DNA from: Clostridia bacterium
GTDB taxonomy: Bacteria > Bacillota > Clostridia > Oscillospirales > CAG-272
Assembly: GCA_017517035.1 (NCBI GenBank)
Contig: JAFXAN010000119.1
Coordinates: forward strand, 1 to 50,345
Direction of reading: 5' to 3'
DNA: 50,345 nucleotides
Shown: one piece after another, positions 32,983-42,288 of the stretch
Layout of the letters: every line of letters starts with the position of its first letter
How positions within the stretch are numbered: position 1 is the stretch's first letter
The notes under the pieces: generated by a model
What the model saw: only the letters and a program-made list of their open reading frames with translations
Told to the model about the DNA's origin: nothing
Databases searched by the model: none
Translations under genes and position numbers: made by a program

Positions 32983-35087
32983 GAGATTTTTGTAAATATG
33001 TAAATGTGTTCCAGGGCAACGGTGTGATCGACCTGCCAAAGCCCGAAGGAATAGCTTCCACATGGTTTTTCAGAAAGGCAATGTGCGGAAATACAACCCC
33101 CGCCGCCTGTCTCCCCTTTGGAAAATTCTCCTGCGGTGCTTACAGCGGTGGATATTCTTCGGGATACGGAACGAACAACCCCAATTCCTGCGGTCCTGTC
33201 GTTCAGTGCTTTGACAAGAAGTATATAAGAGGAATCGCTCATTTGTCGCAAAGCGGCACAGGCGGCATCGGCTTCTTTTATAACTATGCCCTCACAACGC
33301 CGTTTTTCGGTGATCTTGAAGATTCTGCTACTCTCCATGAGCTGGTAGAGGAAAAAGCCGTTCCGGGATATTACAGCGCAAATATCGGCAAAATTAAAGC
33401 AGAGACAACTGTTACAAAAAACACCGCCCGCCATCGCTATACCTTCCCCGAAAACGGTGGAAGAATCGCCATCGACTTTTCAAATGACGGTCTTATGCGC
33501 AAATGGAAGGATTTTTTCCATGGCACAGTGGGAGATGCGGAAATAAACCTCATCTCAAAGGATGAGGTACATATGTCGGGACTTTTTCAGAAGGTCAAGC
33601 TCTATTTTTGCGTTCGTATAAAAGGCGCAAAGAGTGCAAAGCTCTGGGAAGACTATAAAGAATGCTCCGAAATCCTTCTTAAGCCCGAATGTACCGCAAA
33701 AAACACCTATGGTGCAGTTTTTGAGCTTGAAGATAAGGAAGCGGAAATCGAACTTGCCATTTCAACAATTTCATTTGAAGCCGCAAGAGCATTTCTTGAC
33801 AGTGAGGACAAGCCCTTTGACGAGGCCGCAAAGGATGCCTATGAAAAATGGAACGATGCGCTCTCAAAAATCGAAATCGAGGCAGATGAAAGAACCCTTG
33901 AAATCTTCTATTCAAACCTATATCACACCTTCATAAAGCCTTCCATCTGGACGGGAGAGACTGTTTGCGGAGTTCCGCAAAATATCGGAGATCCCGTTTG
34001 CATCGACTATGCAACTCTTTGGGATATTTACAAAACTCAGCTTCCGCTTGTTTTCACACTTTTTGATGAAGAAAGCTATCATATTGCGGGCGGTCTTAAA
34101 GAGGTCGGTAAGTCATATGGCTATATCCCTGTTTGCTTTGCACTGAAAAACGACAAAAATGTTGAAACACAGCAGGCAAGAATGCTTGGTGATGTTATTC
34201 TCTATGATGCTTACCGTCGCTCTGTCAAGGGAATTGATCCTGATTATATCCTTGAAAATGTAAAGAGCGAGCTTGTGGGAATGTATGCGGATTATGAGCG
34301 AGACGGAAGATGCGAAAGAGCAACGCACACTCTCGATATGGCCGATGCCTGCGCTATGGCAGCAGAGCTTGCAGAGGAAAAAGGCGATACTGCTTTTGCG
34401 GAAAGGCTCAAAAAGCTCACGGATAATTATAAGAATGTCTTTGATTTTGAAACAGGACTTCTCACCGATGCTTCCCCCTATTACGAGGGCAACAAATGGA
34501 ATTACTCCTTCCGCCCATCAAGATATTTCCCCGAAAGAGTTGAGCTTTCAGGGGGAAAAGACAAGGTGATGAAGCTTCTTGACACCTTCTTCGGCTTTGG
34601 CGAGCCGTCAGTGGTTCAGCCGCAAACACCCGAATGCTATGACTATATTGAAAGCACGGGAATCCACCATTTTGATGGATACAATAACGAACCGGATATG
34701 GAAACTCCATATTCATATATCCATCTCGGAGAGCATAAAAAGGTCTGCGACATAATCGACGGTGGCATAAAATATATGTTTACAACAGGTGAGGGTGGAC
34801 TTCCCGGAAACAACGATTCGGGTGGACTTTCATCCTGCTATATTTGGAATATGCTGGGAATCTTCCCAATTTCGGGACAGGACCTGATGTTCATCGGTTC
34901 ACCTCATGTAAAGAGCGGAGTTATGCATCTTGCAAGCGGTAAAAAGCTTGAGATCAAGGTGAAAAATTTCGGTGAAAATAACATTTATGTTAAGGAAGCA
35001 TATCTCAACGGTATCAAAATCAATGACCATCGCTTTAAAGCAAGCGAAATGATGCAGGGCGGCGTGCTCGAATTCATAATGGAATAA
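32979..35087 (+). CDS. GH92 family alpha-1,2-mannosidase-like glycosidase
   Basis: A 702-residue enzyme of the GH92 family. The N-terminal beta-sandwich runs to about residue 240, followed by an (alpha/alpha)6 catalytic barrel with SNLYHTFIKPSIW (about 311-323), and TLWDIYKTQLPLVFTLF (about 346-362). The family-defining segment is GLPGNNDSGGLSSCYIWNML (about 606-625), with the calcium/catalytic Asp. GH92 enzymes are calcium-dependent exo-alpha-mannosidases on N-glycans or yeast mannan. No signal peptide is evident, suggesting intracellular use of imported mannosides. Coupled (ATGA) to the upstream serine hydrolase. Confidence 0.92.
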   Translation: MRDFCKYVNVFQGNGVIDLPKPEGIASTWFFRKAMCGNTTPAACLPFGKFSCGAYSGGYSSGYGTNNPNSCGPVVQCFDKKYIRGIAHLSQSGTGGIGFFYNYALTTPFFGDLEDSATLHELVEEKAVPGYYSANIGKIKAETTVTKNTARHRYTFPENGGRIAIDFSNDGLMRKWKDFFHGTVGDAEINLISKDEVHMSGLFQKVKLYFCVRIKGAKSAKLWEDYKECSEILLKPECTAKNTYGAVFELEDKEAEIELAISTISFEAARAFLDSEDKPFDEAAKDAYEKWNDALSKIEIEADERTLEIFYSNLYHTFIKPSIWTGETVCGVPQNIGDPVCIDYATLWDIYKTQLPLVFTLFDEESYHIAGGLKEVGKSYGYIPVCFALKNDKNVETQQARMLGDVILYDAYRRSVKGIDPDYILENVKSELVGMYADYERDGRCERATHTLDMADACAMAAELAEEKGDTAFAERLKKLTDNYKNVFDFETGLLTDASPYYEGNKWNYSFRPSRYFPERVELSGGKDKVMKLLDTFFGFGEPSVVQPQTPECYDYIESTGIHHFDGYNNEPDMETPYSYIHLGEHKKVCDIIDGGIKYMFTTGEGGLPGNNDSGGLSSCYIWNMLGIFPISGQDLMFIGSPHVKSGVMHLASGKKLEIKVKNFGENNIYVKEAYLNGIKINDHRFKASEMMQGGVLEFIME

Positions 35088-35090
35088 AAT

Positions 35091-35124
35091 AAGGAGGCTG
35101 AATTTTCAGCCTCCTTGTTTTTTG
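35091..35124 (+). terminator. Terminator after the GH92 gene
   Basis: AAGGAGGCTGAA, loop TT, TTCAGCCTCCTT then GTTTTTT. Strong intrinsic terminator. Confidence 0.9.
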
Positions 35125-35135
35125 TCAAATTCACT

Positions 35136-35339
35136 AAACAGTAATTTGTCGAACTGTCAGATAGTGATGAAATCATCCTTTAGCGTTTCCAGATCCTTCA
35201 CTTCGTTCAGGATGACAAGTGGAAGAGAGAAGCGCCTTCACCCTAACTCGTCATTCTGAGCGTAGCGAAGAATCTATTAGCATTAACGGAGGATAAACCC
35301 ACAACTGCCATTTATAACTCACCGACAAATTACTGTTTA
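35136..35339. repeat. AAACAGTAATTT-ended element 4
   Basis: Begins AAACAGTAATTTGTCGAACTG and ends CTCACCGACAAATTACTGTTT. The interior contains AGATCCTTCACTTCGTTCAG (about 35188-35207) and CGTCATTCTGAGCGTAGCGA (about 35249-35268), imperfect inverses of one another and members of a dispersed repeat class also seen in element 7. No gene is visible between 35088 and 35375. Confidence 0.78.
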
Positions 35340-35375
35340 TCTTACAGCCATTAGAATGGTTTTGTATCGACCCAA

Positions 35376-35717
35376 TCAAGTCATATCATAGGTGCAATAT
35401 CCATTTTGCACAATACTTTTTTGCAAATTATGAAAACGCTGGCGAGTATTACACCTTGAAAAAAACTCAAAAAAACTTCTCTTCTTTATAAACTTGATAA
35501 CTATAGGCTTCGGTAATGCGTAAAAAGTGAAAGTAAAATTGATGATATCTCTTTCTCCAATACATGTTGAGCCTTCACATGAATTCATTTTTGCCCAATG
35601 CTCCGCACATTCGGCAAAACTGATATACATTCCGTTTTCCAAAGAAATACCGCATGCATCAATCTTGGATATATCGTTTTCCGTAAATAATTCACAACTT
35701 GTAAAGTAATTTCCCAT
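35376..35717 (-). CDS. Hypothetical protein
   Basis: A 113-residue protein I do not recognise, with several cysteines (residues ~8, 22, 36, 47, 52) but no zinc-ribbon pattern, no signal peptide and no clear membrane helix. Reality is supported by a consensus promoter upstream (TTGATA-17-TATAAT at 35743-35771) and a weak AAGGG ribosome site before ATG 35717. It may be an orphan small gene; no operon partner. Confidence 0.5.
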   Translation of the reverse strand: MGNYFTSCELFTENDISKIDACGISLENGMYISFAECAEHWAKMNSCEGSTCIGERDIINFTFTFYALPKPIVIKFIKKRSFFEFFSRCNTRQRFHNLQKSIVQNGYCTYDMT

Positions 35718-35742
35718 CTCTTTTTTCCCTTCAGTTTTTTAT

Positions 35743-35771
35743 ATTATACCACCACTTTTTTCGTTTATCAA
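35743..35771 (-). promoter_or_regulatory. Promoter of the hypothetical gene at 35376-35717
   Basis: Minus strand TTGATA (35766-35771), 17 bases, TATAAT (35743-35748). Confidence 0.65.
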
Positions 35772-35843
35772 GTGGAATCATCTCTCAGGAATAAAAAAAT
35801 AAGTTCCGAATATAATATGTAATAAAACATTTGAGGTGAATTT

Positions 35844-36368
35844 ATGAAAAGATCAATTGGGCTTTGGCAGCTTTTGGGCTTTGCTGTGACCTCCTTTGGC
35901 GGTACGGTATTGCATTTTTTATATGATTGGCTCGGTGAGGCAAAATGGATCGCTCCTTTTTCGGGGGTGAACGAATCCACATGGGAGCATATGAAGCTGC
36001 TCTTCTGGCCTATGTTTATTTTCGCCATCGTTCAAAGCTTTTTCTTCCGTGAAAGGGATGATTTTTGGTGCGTGAAGGTGCGTGGTATCCTTCTCGGGAT
36101 CATTCTTATCCCTGTCATCTTCTATACCTACAACGGGGCGATCGGTAAATCTCCCGATTGGATAAATATTGCCATTTTCTTTATTTCTGCGGCAATTTCC
36201 TATATTTTCGAGACTCGACTTTTCAAGCGCCAAAATCTTCTCTGCAAATCTCCGAAATACGCTATCGGGATTCTATCCGTGATCGCTCTGCTCTTTGTGG
36301 TTTTCACATTTTTTACGCCCGATGCCGATATTTTCAGAGACCCACTGACGGGAGCACTCGGGATATAA
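35844..36368 (+). CDS. DUF6512-like small membrane protein
   Basis: A 174-residue protein with about five membrane helices (about residues 8-28, 50-66, 80-100, 109-125, 140-158). The N-terminal segment has WQLLGFAVTSFGGTVLHFLY followed by PFSGVNESTWEHMKL, a pattern I associate with the DUF6512 family. Function unknown. ATG 35844 follows GAGGTG. Single gene with a bidirectional terminator shared with the convergent GNAT gene. Confidence 0.7.
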   Translation: MKRSIGLWQLLGFAVTSFGGTVLHFLYDWLGEAKWIAPFSGVNESTWEHMKLLFWPMFIFAIVQSFFFRERDDFWCVKVRGILLGIILIPVIFYTYNGAIGKSPDWINIAIFFISAAISYIFETRLFKRQNLLCKSPKYAIGILSVIALLFVVFTFFTPDADIFRDPLTGALGI

Positions 36369-36370
36369 TA

Positions 36371-36401
36371 AACGAGGCTGTTTAAAAGCAGCCTCGTTTT
36401 T
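36371..36401. terminator. Bidirectional terminator between convergent genes
   Basis: AACGAGGCTG, loop TTTAAAAG, CAGCCTCGTT followed by TTT, with A-rich sequence on the left. It serves the DUF6512-like gene on plus and the GNAT gene on minus. Confidence 0.85.
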
Positions 36402-36403
36402 CT

Positions 36404-36931
36404 TTATAATTTCAATCCGTAAATGAGAAAATCACATCTTGTTCCGCCGCCCATGTTCATGATCTGCGGAAGCCTTCCCCACCTTGAAAAACCGAATTTT
36501 TCCAGAAGTCCGATACTTTTTTCATTGAGCGAAAGCAGTGTTGCGATGACAAACTCATATCCAAGCTCTTTTGTCCTTTTAAGCATAAAATCCATCATTG
36601 CAGAGCCGATACCAAGCCCGTGGTGATCAAAATCAAGATAGTATGTTATCTCAACATCGCCCTCGAAAGCATGACGCTCCTTATATGGCGAAATATGGAC
36701 ATATCCGATGATCTTCCCATCTGTCTCGCAAACATAAATGGGGTATTTATCCTCAGGATGGGCAAGAAACCAGTCAAGCCGTTCCTCCGGCGCAAATTCA
36801 ACCATATGCCCCGTGCAGCGTCTTGTTCTTATCGCCTCATTATAGATCTCATTGAGCCTTGAAAGGTCTTCCCTTTTCGCTATGCGCAGAGAATATTCCT
36901 TGCCGTCTCTGTCAATTATTTGGTGCTTCAT
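36404..36931 (-). CDS. GNAT family N-acetyltransferase
   Basis: A 175-residue acetyltransferase. Motif A (acetyl-CoA pyrophosphate loop) is YLDFDHHGLGIGSAMMDFML (about 92-111), with GYVHISPYKERHAFEG (about 74-89) upstream and NEKSIGLLEKFGFSRWGRLP (about 133-152) as motif B, typical of phosphinothricin acetyltransferase-like (PAT/YncA) members. Substrate unknown; amino-acid analogue or methionine sulfone-like compounds are possible. Starts inside the end of the preceding gene (20-base overlap). Confidence 0.88.
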   Translation of the reverse strand: MKHQIIDRDGKEYSLRIAKREDLSRLNEIYNEAIRTRRCTGHMVEFAPEERLDWFLAHPEDKYPIYVCETDGKIIGYVHISPYKERHAFEGDVEITYYLDFDHHGLGIGSAMMDFMLKRTKELGYEFVIATLLSLNEKSIGLLEKFGFSRWGRLPQIMNMGGGTRCDFLIYGLKL

Positions 36932-37652
36932 AATTCACGATCGCACGGAAAAGCTCCAATGAATCATCATATGCCTTCTCCGTTGCTCCTTTATTCAAGA
37001 ATGATCCCATTGTGCTGATTCTTCTCATGCAAAGTACCGTATCAGGATTAAGGAAATTTACCCCCGGGAAATATGAGCCGAAATCTGTTTCCGCAAGTCT
37101 GATTCCGCATTCATCTAATGCACCCTTTGGTGTTTCATCAAAAATCTCGGAAAGCGGCATGAAGCCTCCTGCAGCCTTCACCTCCTCATAAAGATAAGGT
37201 GAAAGAAAACAGACCGAATATTCTCCCGCAACAATAAGGCTATCGAATTTCTGCTTGTTTTGCGACATGAAAACGGGGTCAATATAGAAATCGTTTGTGC
37301 TGTCGGCAGCATCCGCCTCGGACTGCGCCGCCTCGATCTCAGCCTTTGACATTATGAAATTTGTTACCACCTCGGCATATTTTTCGCCGTCTCCGTTTGT
37401 GTCCTCGGGCATAACAGCCTTAAGCGCAGAACGGAAATTCATAAGTGCTTCGCCATCGAGCACCTGAGGTCCTCCGTACATAACATAAACATCGACCTTT
37501 TCTTTCTCGCAGGTCTGGAGTGAACAAACGATGATAACGAAAAGAGCAAAAATTATTCCGAGGGTCTTCCATTTATGGTGATACCAGAAATTATCAAACC
37601 ATTTCGTAAAACGGTTCTCTATTTTGATATCCCCACCTTGCATTTTATCCAT
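36912..37652 (-). CDS. Hypothetical single-pass membrane protein
   Basis: A 246-residue protein with a basic cytoplasmic N terminus, one membrane helix (about residues 31-47, LGIIFALFVIIVCSLQ) and an extracellular domain of ~195 residues. The external part contains YVMYGGPQVLDGEALMNF and an acidic Ala/Asp linker. It resembles solute-binding or similarly folded surface domains in general composition only; I do not recognise the family. Start ATG 37652 with AAGGAG. Preceded by its own promoter and a hairpin leader. Confidence 0.7.
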   Translation of the reverse strand: MDKMQGGDIKIENRFTKWFDNFWYHHKWKTLGIIFALFVIIVCSLQTCEKEKVDVYVMYGGPQVLDGEALMNFRSALKAVMPEDTNGDGEKYAEVVTNFIMSKAEIEAAQSEADAADSTNDFYIDPVFMSQNKQKFDSLIVAGEYSVCFLSPYLYEEVKAAGGFMPLSEIFDETPKGALDECGIRLAETDFGSYFPGVNFLNPDTVLCMRRISTMGSFLNKGATEKAYDDSLELFRAIVNYEAPNN

Positions 37653-37668
37653 AAATTCTCCTTATCAT

Positions 37669-37704
37669 AAAAGGCACTGCGAAATTTCTTTGCAGTGCCT
37701 TTAT
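37669..37704 (-). terminator. Terminator-like hairpin between promoter and gene
   Basis: Minus strand AAAGGCACTGC, loop AAAGAAATTTC, GCAGTGCCTTTT. It lies ~75 bases after the stop of the lipoprotein-like gene (37778) and 17 bases before the next start, downstream of the promoter at 37732-37760. Confidence 0.75.
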
Positions 37705-37731
37705 ATGTCTTGTCAATTTCTTCGCAATAAA

Positions 37732-37760
37732 AGTATATCACGAAAAGTGTTTTTTGTCAA
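37732..37760 (-). promoter_or_regulatory. Promoter upstream of the gene at 36912-37652
   Basis: Minus strand TTGACA (37755-37760), 17 bases, TATACT (37732-37737). Its transcript would run through the hairpin at 37669-37704 before reaching the gene. Confidence 0.75.
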
Positions 37761-37777
37761 TACGGGAAACGCTTTGC

Positions 37778-38464
37778 TCATTCGCTGAGAACAGCAATGG
37801 CAAATCGGGAAAATCTCCATCCGTTATCGGTCAAGGTCATAACGATGGGAAATGACTTTTCCGAAACAGTATAATCGGGATCTACATTTGAGCTTTTATA
37901 ATGACCTATCATATTGAATCTTATCTCGTTCTCGCTTTTGCTGACAAGCTCATATGTATCGGGAAGCTCATCGGGAGAATAGCCGAATGCACCGCCCTTT
38001 ACGGCATTGATATAATACAGACGACCGTTTTCCTCAAGAAAAGCAGGCTCTTTCAGAATCGTGCGGTTTAAGCGGTCAAAATATTCTTCCGTAAATACAG
38101 AAAGGCAAAGATTTTTAAGCTCCTCCATCGTTCTGTATTCACCTCTGCTCATTATATAAGAATTACCGTTATGGTCAAGCAAAGTTGACTCTCCGAGACT
38201 AACGGTATATTCTATTATTTCATCAACAGAAGCCCCCTCAAGGCTCAAATGAAGGTACTCTACTCCCTCGGACATACCAGAAAAGAGCGGAAAGATCTCC
38301 TTTGCCTTGTTATATACGGCAATTTGCTCTTCCGTCAAAAAGTCCGAAAGAGAGGTATAAAGAATTTCGCTTTCTTCATTTTCCCCGCCGTTTGATACCG
38401 CCTTTCCGCAGGATGCAGACATAATAACCAATATCAAAAGAAAAACAGATATAAAACGCTTCAT
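37778..38464 (-). CDS. Hypothetical secreted protein or lipoprotein
   Basis: A 228-residue protein starting at ATG 38464 (AAGGAG upstream; the longer frame start at 38524 is unsupported). Hydrophobic signal MKRFISVFLLILVIMSASCG suggests export. A Cys follows at residue 19 but the residues before it (SAS) are not a standard lipobox, so lipidation is uncertain. The rest is an alpha/beta domain with no family I recognise. It might be a small sensor or scaffold of the envelope. Single gene. Confidence 0.7.
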   Translation of the reverse strand: MKRFISVFLLILVIMSASCGKAVSNGGENEESEILYTSLSDFLTEEQIAVYNKAKEIFPLFSGMSEGVEYLHLSLEGASVDEIIEYTVSLGESTLLDHNGNSYIMSRGEYRTMEELKNLCLSVFTEEYFDRLNRTILKEPAFLEENGRLYYINAVKGGAFGYSPDELPDTYELVSKSENEIRFNMIGHYKSSNVDPDYTVSEKSFPIVMTLTDNGWRFSRFAIAVLSE

Positions 38465-38552
38465 AAAATACTCCTTAAATGTTTCGTTATTATGTATGTA
38501 AGCAAAACGCAAATGAAATAACACTTTTTAATATTTTTTTAAAATTATTGTT

Positions 38553-38651
38553 AAACAGTAATTTATCAGTGAGTGAAAACGAAATTTGTAGGGGCGATCA
38601 ATGATCGCCCCTACGGATTACGGCTTCGACTGTTCGCTAAATTACTGTTTA
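38553..38651. repeat. AAACAGTAATTT-ended element 5
   Basis: The shortest copy (99 bases): AAACAGTAATTTATCAGTGAG at the left, GTTCGCTAAATTACTGTTT at the right. Only the palindrome GTAGGGGCGATCAATGATCG CCCCTAC (about 38589-38615) lies inside. It shows that the two ends plus one palindrome suffice. Confidence 0.82.
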
Positions 38652-38659
38652 TGAAAACC

Positions 38660-41600
38660 TCACCTTACCGCAATGCCGCGAGTCATATAGGGCAATCCCT
38701 CCCACTTAACATTGATGGTATATTCATTAAATCCCTCCACCGAAATGCCGTTTGCATATTCGATGTCGGTTTCCTTGATGCTTCCCAGCCTCAGATCAAG
38801 AACATACAGCTTATCATCATAGAAATATGTACCGTAGCCCTTGGAATTATGGAATTTCAGAGCCTTGGGATCATTTTCATTCCAAGCTATTCCCTCTACC
38901 AATTGCTCTTTCTCACCGCTTATAACATTATAGGTATAGACATCCGCTTTATCTCCATCCGCAATAACATAAGCGATAGTGCTCTTATGGGCGATCTCGG
39001 CATATGTAATATTCTCTATTCCAAGGTCCTTTTCAAGATCAAGGGTAACATCATTGAAGCTCTCATGATAAATCATTCTGCCGTCCGAAAGATAAAGAAT
39101 GAACTGCTGCCCGTCATTTGTCTCGACCCTCTCCACAAGCTTCAAAATCTCCTCATCAAGCTTCGGAAAAGCATTTGCAACCTCTCCGCTAGCAAGATAT
39201 ACTATCGCCCAAGCAGGATAACGGTCGGAGGCTATCAGAACCTTTCTCTCGGTACTGCCGAAAACATATGCAATGCGCCACATATAAAGCTCATTTACAT
39301 CGTCATTTTCATAGCTGTACTCTGCCCTATATGATTTTGTTATCTCATTCTTGCCGTAATTCAGCTCGATCTGAAGTGCATGCCCCTCGCCAAATTCATA
39401 TCTTGTCTCAAAATAATATTTTCTCTCGGGAAGACTGGCATTGAGAAAATCTTCGTCAGTCTTTCCGTTATATATAAAGGCAAAGGGAAAATTCGCTTTT
39501 TCACTGTCATAAGTTACGTATATTTCTTCTGCACCACTTGTCAGCTTATAAACTATGACACAAGAATTAGATGAAAGATAGCTCTCGCCAAGGGACATAA
39601 ATACGGGTGTCATCGAATCAAATTCAATATCATTTGGCGGTACTATCTTGTGGGTGCCGACAGTTCTTCCGAAATCATCGGTAAAATAAACATATGTCTT
39701 TTTGGGATCGGTTTTGTCGCTGCAGAGATAATAATATACTCCTTCATAAGGCTCATATACTATCTCGACTTTTGCGTTTTCATTGGGAATGAAACTCGAA
39801 TACTGATAATATTCAAAATATTTCTTTGTAAGTGAGCCTAAAAGATAACTTTCGGGATTTTCAAGCTTCAGCTCCTCGTGGTCTTCTTCAAGATAAAGGT
39901 CAAGCGCCTTATTCTGCCATTTTGTGAAATAGACCTGCGGTGCTTCTCCGTCTGTTTCTTCATCATGCCAGCCCGTAAGCTCGATCATTCTGCGCTTTAA
40001 GACATCGCCCTCGTCTCCTTCCTTGCCGCCTGCAAGAAATTCCTTAAAGACCTGGGTAAGCTCACTTTTTTCGGTGTAAGGATAAGTCGGCTCATTATCA
40101 AAGCAAACGAAGGTTATCGTATCGTCATTTATGAAATAACGCACTTCGCCCCTTGAATTATCAAGCTCGCATTTGAAAACCACCCTCTTAAAATCGGGAG
40201 TAGTGATTGTCAAAATAGGCTTTCTGTCCTCGAAAAATTCATAGATCTTGCCATAATTATCATAATAATCATAGCTTATGTTGTCGTGCCCTTCCAGCTT
40301 TATGACATTCTCATCCACAAGCTCATCCTCTCTTGCGGCAAGAAGTATCTTTTCGCCATCCTCCGTAACCTTTGTTATTTGATAATAATGAGTGACCTCA
40401 TAGGCTGACACCTTGCTCACATAAAGATTTCCATCCTCGTCGAATGCCTGAAGTCCAAGTCCGTCAAGGCTTTCTGTCTTTTCGCCTGTGGAAATATCAT
40501 AAATTCCATAACCCTTAGTCCATTCCCAGCCGCCGATTCTGTAGGCAAAGCGGTTTTCATCAAGGAAAGCGATGGGAATATATCCCGTAACATCTCCGAT
40601 ATCGGCTTTTTTTCCGTTCACCACATCGTCAAGCATCACATTTTCGCAAATTCGCTTGGTTCTGCCGTCGGAATATACGATTTCTATTCCACCGTGATTG
40701 CCTTCGTCATCAACCACTCTGTAAACTCGGATAGTTTTTGCATCGTTTTCGATATAGTCCTGATAAAAGGGATACATTTCTATCTCGGTCTTTTGACAGA
40801 TAAGCTGACCGTTTTCATATGTAACCTTAAATGCGGTTTCTACCACAGACTTTTGAAGCTCGGTATCATAGAACATACGGTAAAGGATATAGTCACCGTT
40901 CTTGATCATGGCATTTGTCGGCATAATGTCGGAATAGACCGTCAGAGTGCTGACTATTCTTCCGCTGTTCATATCAAGAAGATAAAGATCGAATGTGCCG
41001 TATTCCTCTGTTCTGTCAACTCTGAAAAGCTTTTTGTCCGAAGCGAAATCGGGTCCTTCATAATCATGATAAACACTCTGCGCGCTATTGGGTATATTAA
41101 CATAATTCACCTTGAAGTCATCTTGATTGAAAAGGATTCTGATGACGATATCCCTTATGTCCTCGCCTTCGGGAACCTTCTCTGTTTCAATGTTATCCTT
41201 GTTTACGGTATCCTCTCCCGGCTTCAAGGCAACAAACGAGCAAGAAGCCGCAGCCAGAGCAATAACGATGGCAAGAATTGCGGAAAGAATTTTGTTTTTA
41301 TGTTTTTTTGTCATCATAATTACACGCTCCTTTATAGAACTGCTTGCAAATCCCGTGGCGATGCTGCGCTTCACGGGAAGCATATCAATAATGATCCTCG
41401 CATATTCGATTCGGTCGTTCTCCTTCATCTTGCCCGTTACCGAATAGTCGCAGGCAAGCTCGCCATCCTGCTTTGAAAGATATGCCGCAATCCATACAAG
41501 AGGATTCCACCAGAGGAAAACCACCGCACATATGCGGAAAAATGACCATATATTGTCCCCATGGCAAAGGTGGATATACTCATGGCGGAGTATAATTCTT

Positions 41601-42286
41601 CTGCCTTCGCTATTATATGCCTTCGGAGTGAGGTAAACCGAGGGTATAATGCCGTAAAGACAGGGGGTTCCCACCTTTGCCGAAATATAAACCTTAAGAT
41701 TTTTATATTTTCCGATCTTCTTGCGCTCACGCCTGAGAGAAGTGCCAAAGGTGAGAGCCGCAAGACCGTACCAGAGTGCAAGAGCGACAGAGCCGCAGAG
41801 CCAAATGATTTTCAGCAGCTTTGACAGTGAGATGTTCTTTTTTGCACTCGGCATCTTGTCTATTTCGGAAGCCCCCGACAGTACATTCCCCGGTGTGGAG
41901 GAAATTACACCATTTGGAATGTCACTGTCGTCGGCTGATGTTGGTATTTTTTCATTGTTTTCTTTGCCCACAGGCGAGCTTTCGGGGATATTTTGCACAT
42001 CCGAAGTTTCTATGGGAAAAGAAAGCTCGTTATTTTTGTTTGCTTCATTTTCAAAGTCGATATAGGGCAGCTTTTCGCTCTCAATTATTTCTGCATTCAC
42101 CTTGTTTTCTGTGGGTACAAATGCCCCCGGAACTTCAAGCTCAAAGAGCTGAACAGGCAGAATGAGCCTCACAAACACCACAAGCCAAAGCGCATATATC
42201 AGCTTCGGTGAAGCACTGCGGCGAAAGATCGCTCTTATTCCTATCACAACTAATATCAAAATTGATAAAGAAATAATGTAATACAT
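38660..42286 (-). CDS. Giant M56 (BlaR1-like) membrane metalloprotease sensor
   Basis: A 1208-residue protein, about twice the size of BlaR1 (~585). Residues 1-350 are the M56 transducer: membrane helices at about 3-20, 28-46, 158-182, 250-268 and 330-350, with the zinc motif HEYIH at 235-239. A long Ser/Glu/Pro-rich loop (about 55-150) separates helices 2 and 3. Residues ~350-1208 form a large external domain without penicillin-binding motifs; it is rich in repeated beta-strand units (for example ...FAYRIGGWEWTKGYGIYDIS, ...YLSDGRMIYHESF, ...YFYDDKLYVLDLR), suggesting a beta-propeller-like sensor. It likely senses an envelope signal and triggers cleavage of the adjacent BlaI-type repressor. 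Starts 2 bases after the BlaI stop. Confidence 0.87.
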   Translation of the reverse strand: MYYIISLSILILVVIGIRAIFRRSASPKLIYALWLVVFVRLILPVQLFELEVPGAFVPTENKVNAEIIESEKLPYIDFENEANKNNELSFPIETSDVQNIPESSPVGKENNEKIPTSADDSDIPNGVISSTPGNVLSGASEIDKMPSAKKNISLSKLLKIIWLCGSVALALWYGLAALTFGTSLRRERKKIGKYKNLKVYISAKVGTPCLYGIIPSVYLTPKAYNSEGRRIILRHEYIHLCHGDNIWSFFRICAVVFLWWNPLVWIAAYLSKQDGELACDYSVTGKMKENDRIEYARIIIDMLPVKRSIATGFASSSIKERVIMMTKKHKNKILSAILAIVIALAAASCSFVALKPGEDTVNKDNIETEKVPEGEDIRDIVIRILFNQDDFKVNYVNIPNSAQSVYHDYEGPDFASDKKLFRVDRTEEYGTFDLYLLDMNSGRIVSTLTVYSDIMPTNAMIKNGDYILYRMFYDTELQKSVVETAFKVTYENGQLICQKTEIEMYPFYQDYIENDAKTIRVYRVVDDEGNHGGIEIVYSDGRTKRICENVMLDDVVNGKKADIGDVTGYIPIAFLDENRFAYRIGGWEWTKGYGIYDISTGEKTESLDGLGLQAFDEDGNLYVSKVSAYEVTHYYQITKVTEDGEKILLAAREDELVDENVIKLEGHDNISYDYYDNYGKIYEFFEDRKPILTITTPDFKRVVFKCELDNSRGEVRYFINDDTITFVCFDNEPTYPYTEKSELTQVFKEFLAGGKEGDEGDVLKRRMIELTGWHDEETDGEAPQVYFTKWQNKALDLYLEEDHEELKLENPESYLLGSLTKKYFEYYQYSSFIPNENAKVEIVYEPYEGVYYYLCSDKTDPKKTYVYFTDDFGRTVGTHKIVPPNDIEFDSMTPVFMSLGESYLSSNSCVIVYKLTSGAEEIYVTYDSEKANFPFAFIYNGKTDEDFLNASLPERKYYFETRYEFGEGHALQIELNYGKNEITKSYRAEYSYENDDVNELYMWRIAYVFGSTERKVLIASDRYPAWAIVYLASGEVANAFPKLDEEILKLVERVETNDGQQFILYLSDGRMIYHESFNDVTLDLEKDLGIENITYAEIAHKSTIAYVIADGDKADVYTYNVISGEKEQLVEGIAWNENDPKALKFHNSKGYGTYFYDDKLYVLDLRLGSIKETDIEYANGISVEGFNEYTINVKWEGLPYMTRGIAVR

Positions 42287-42288
42287 AA

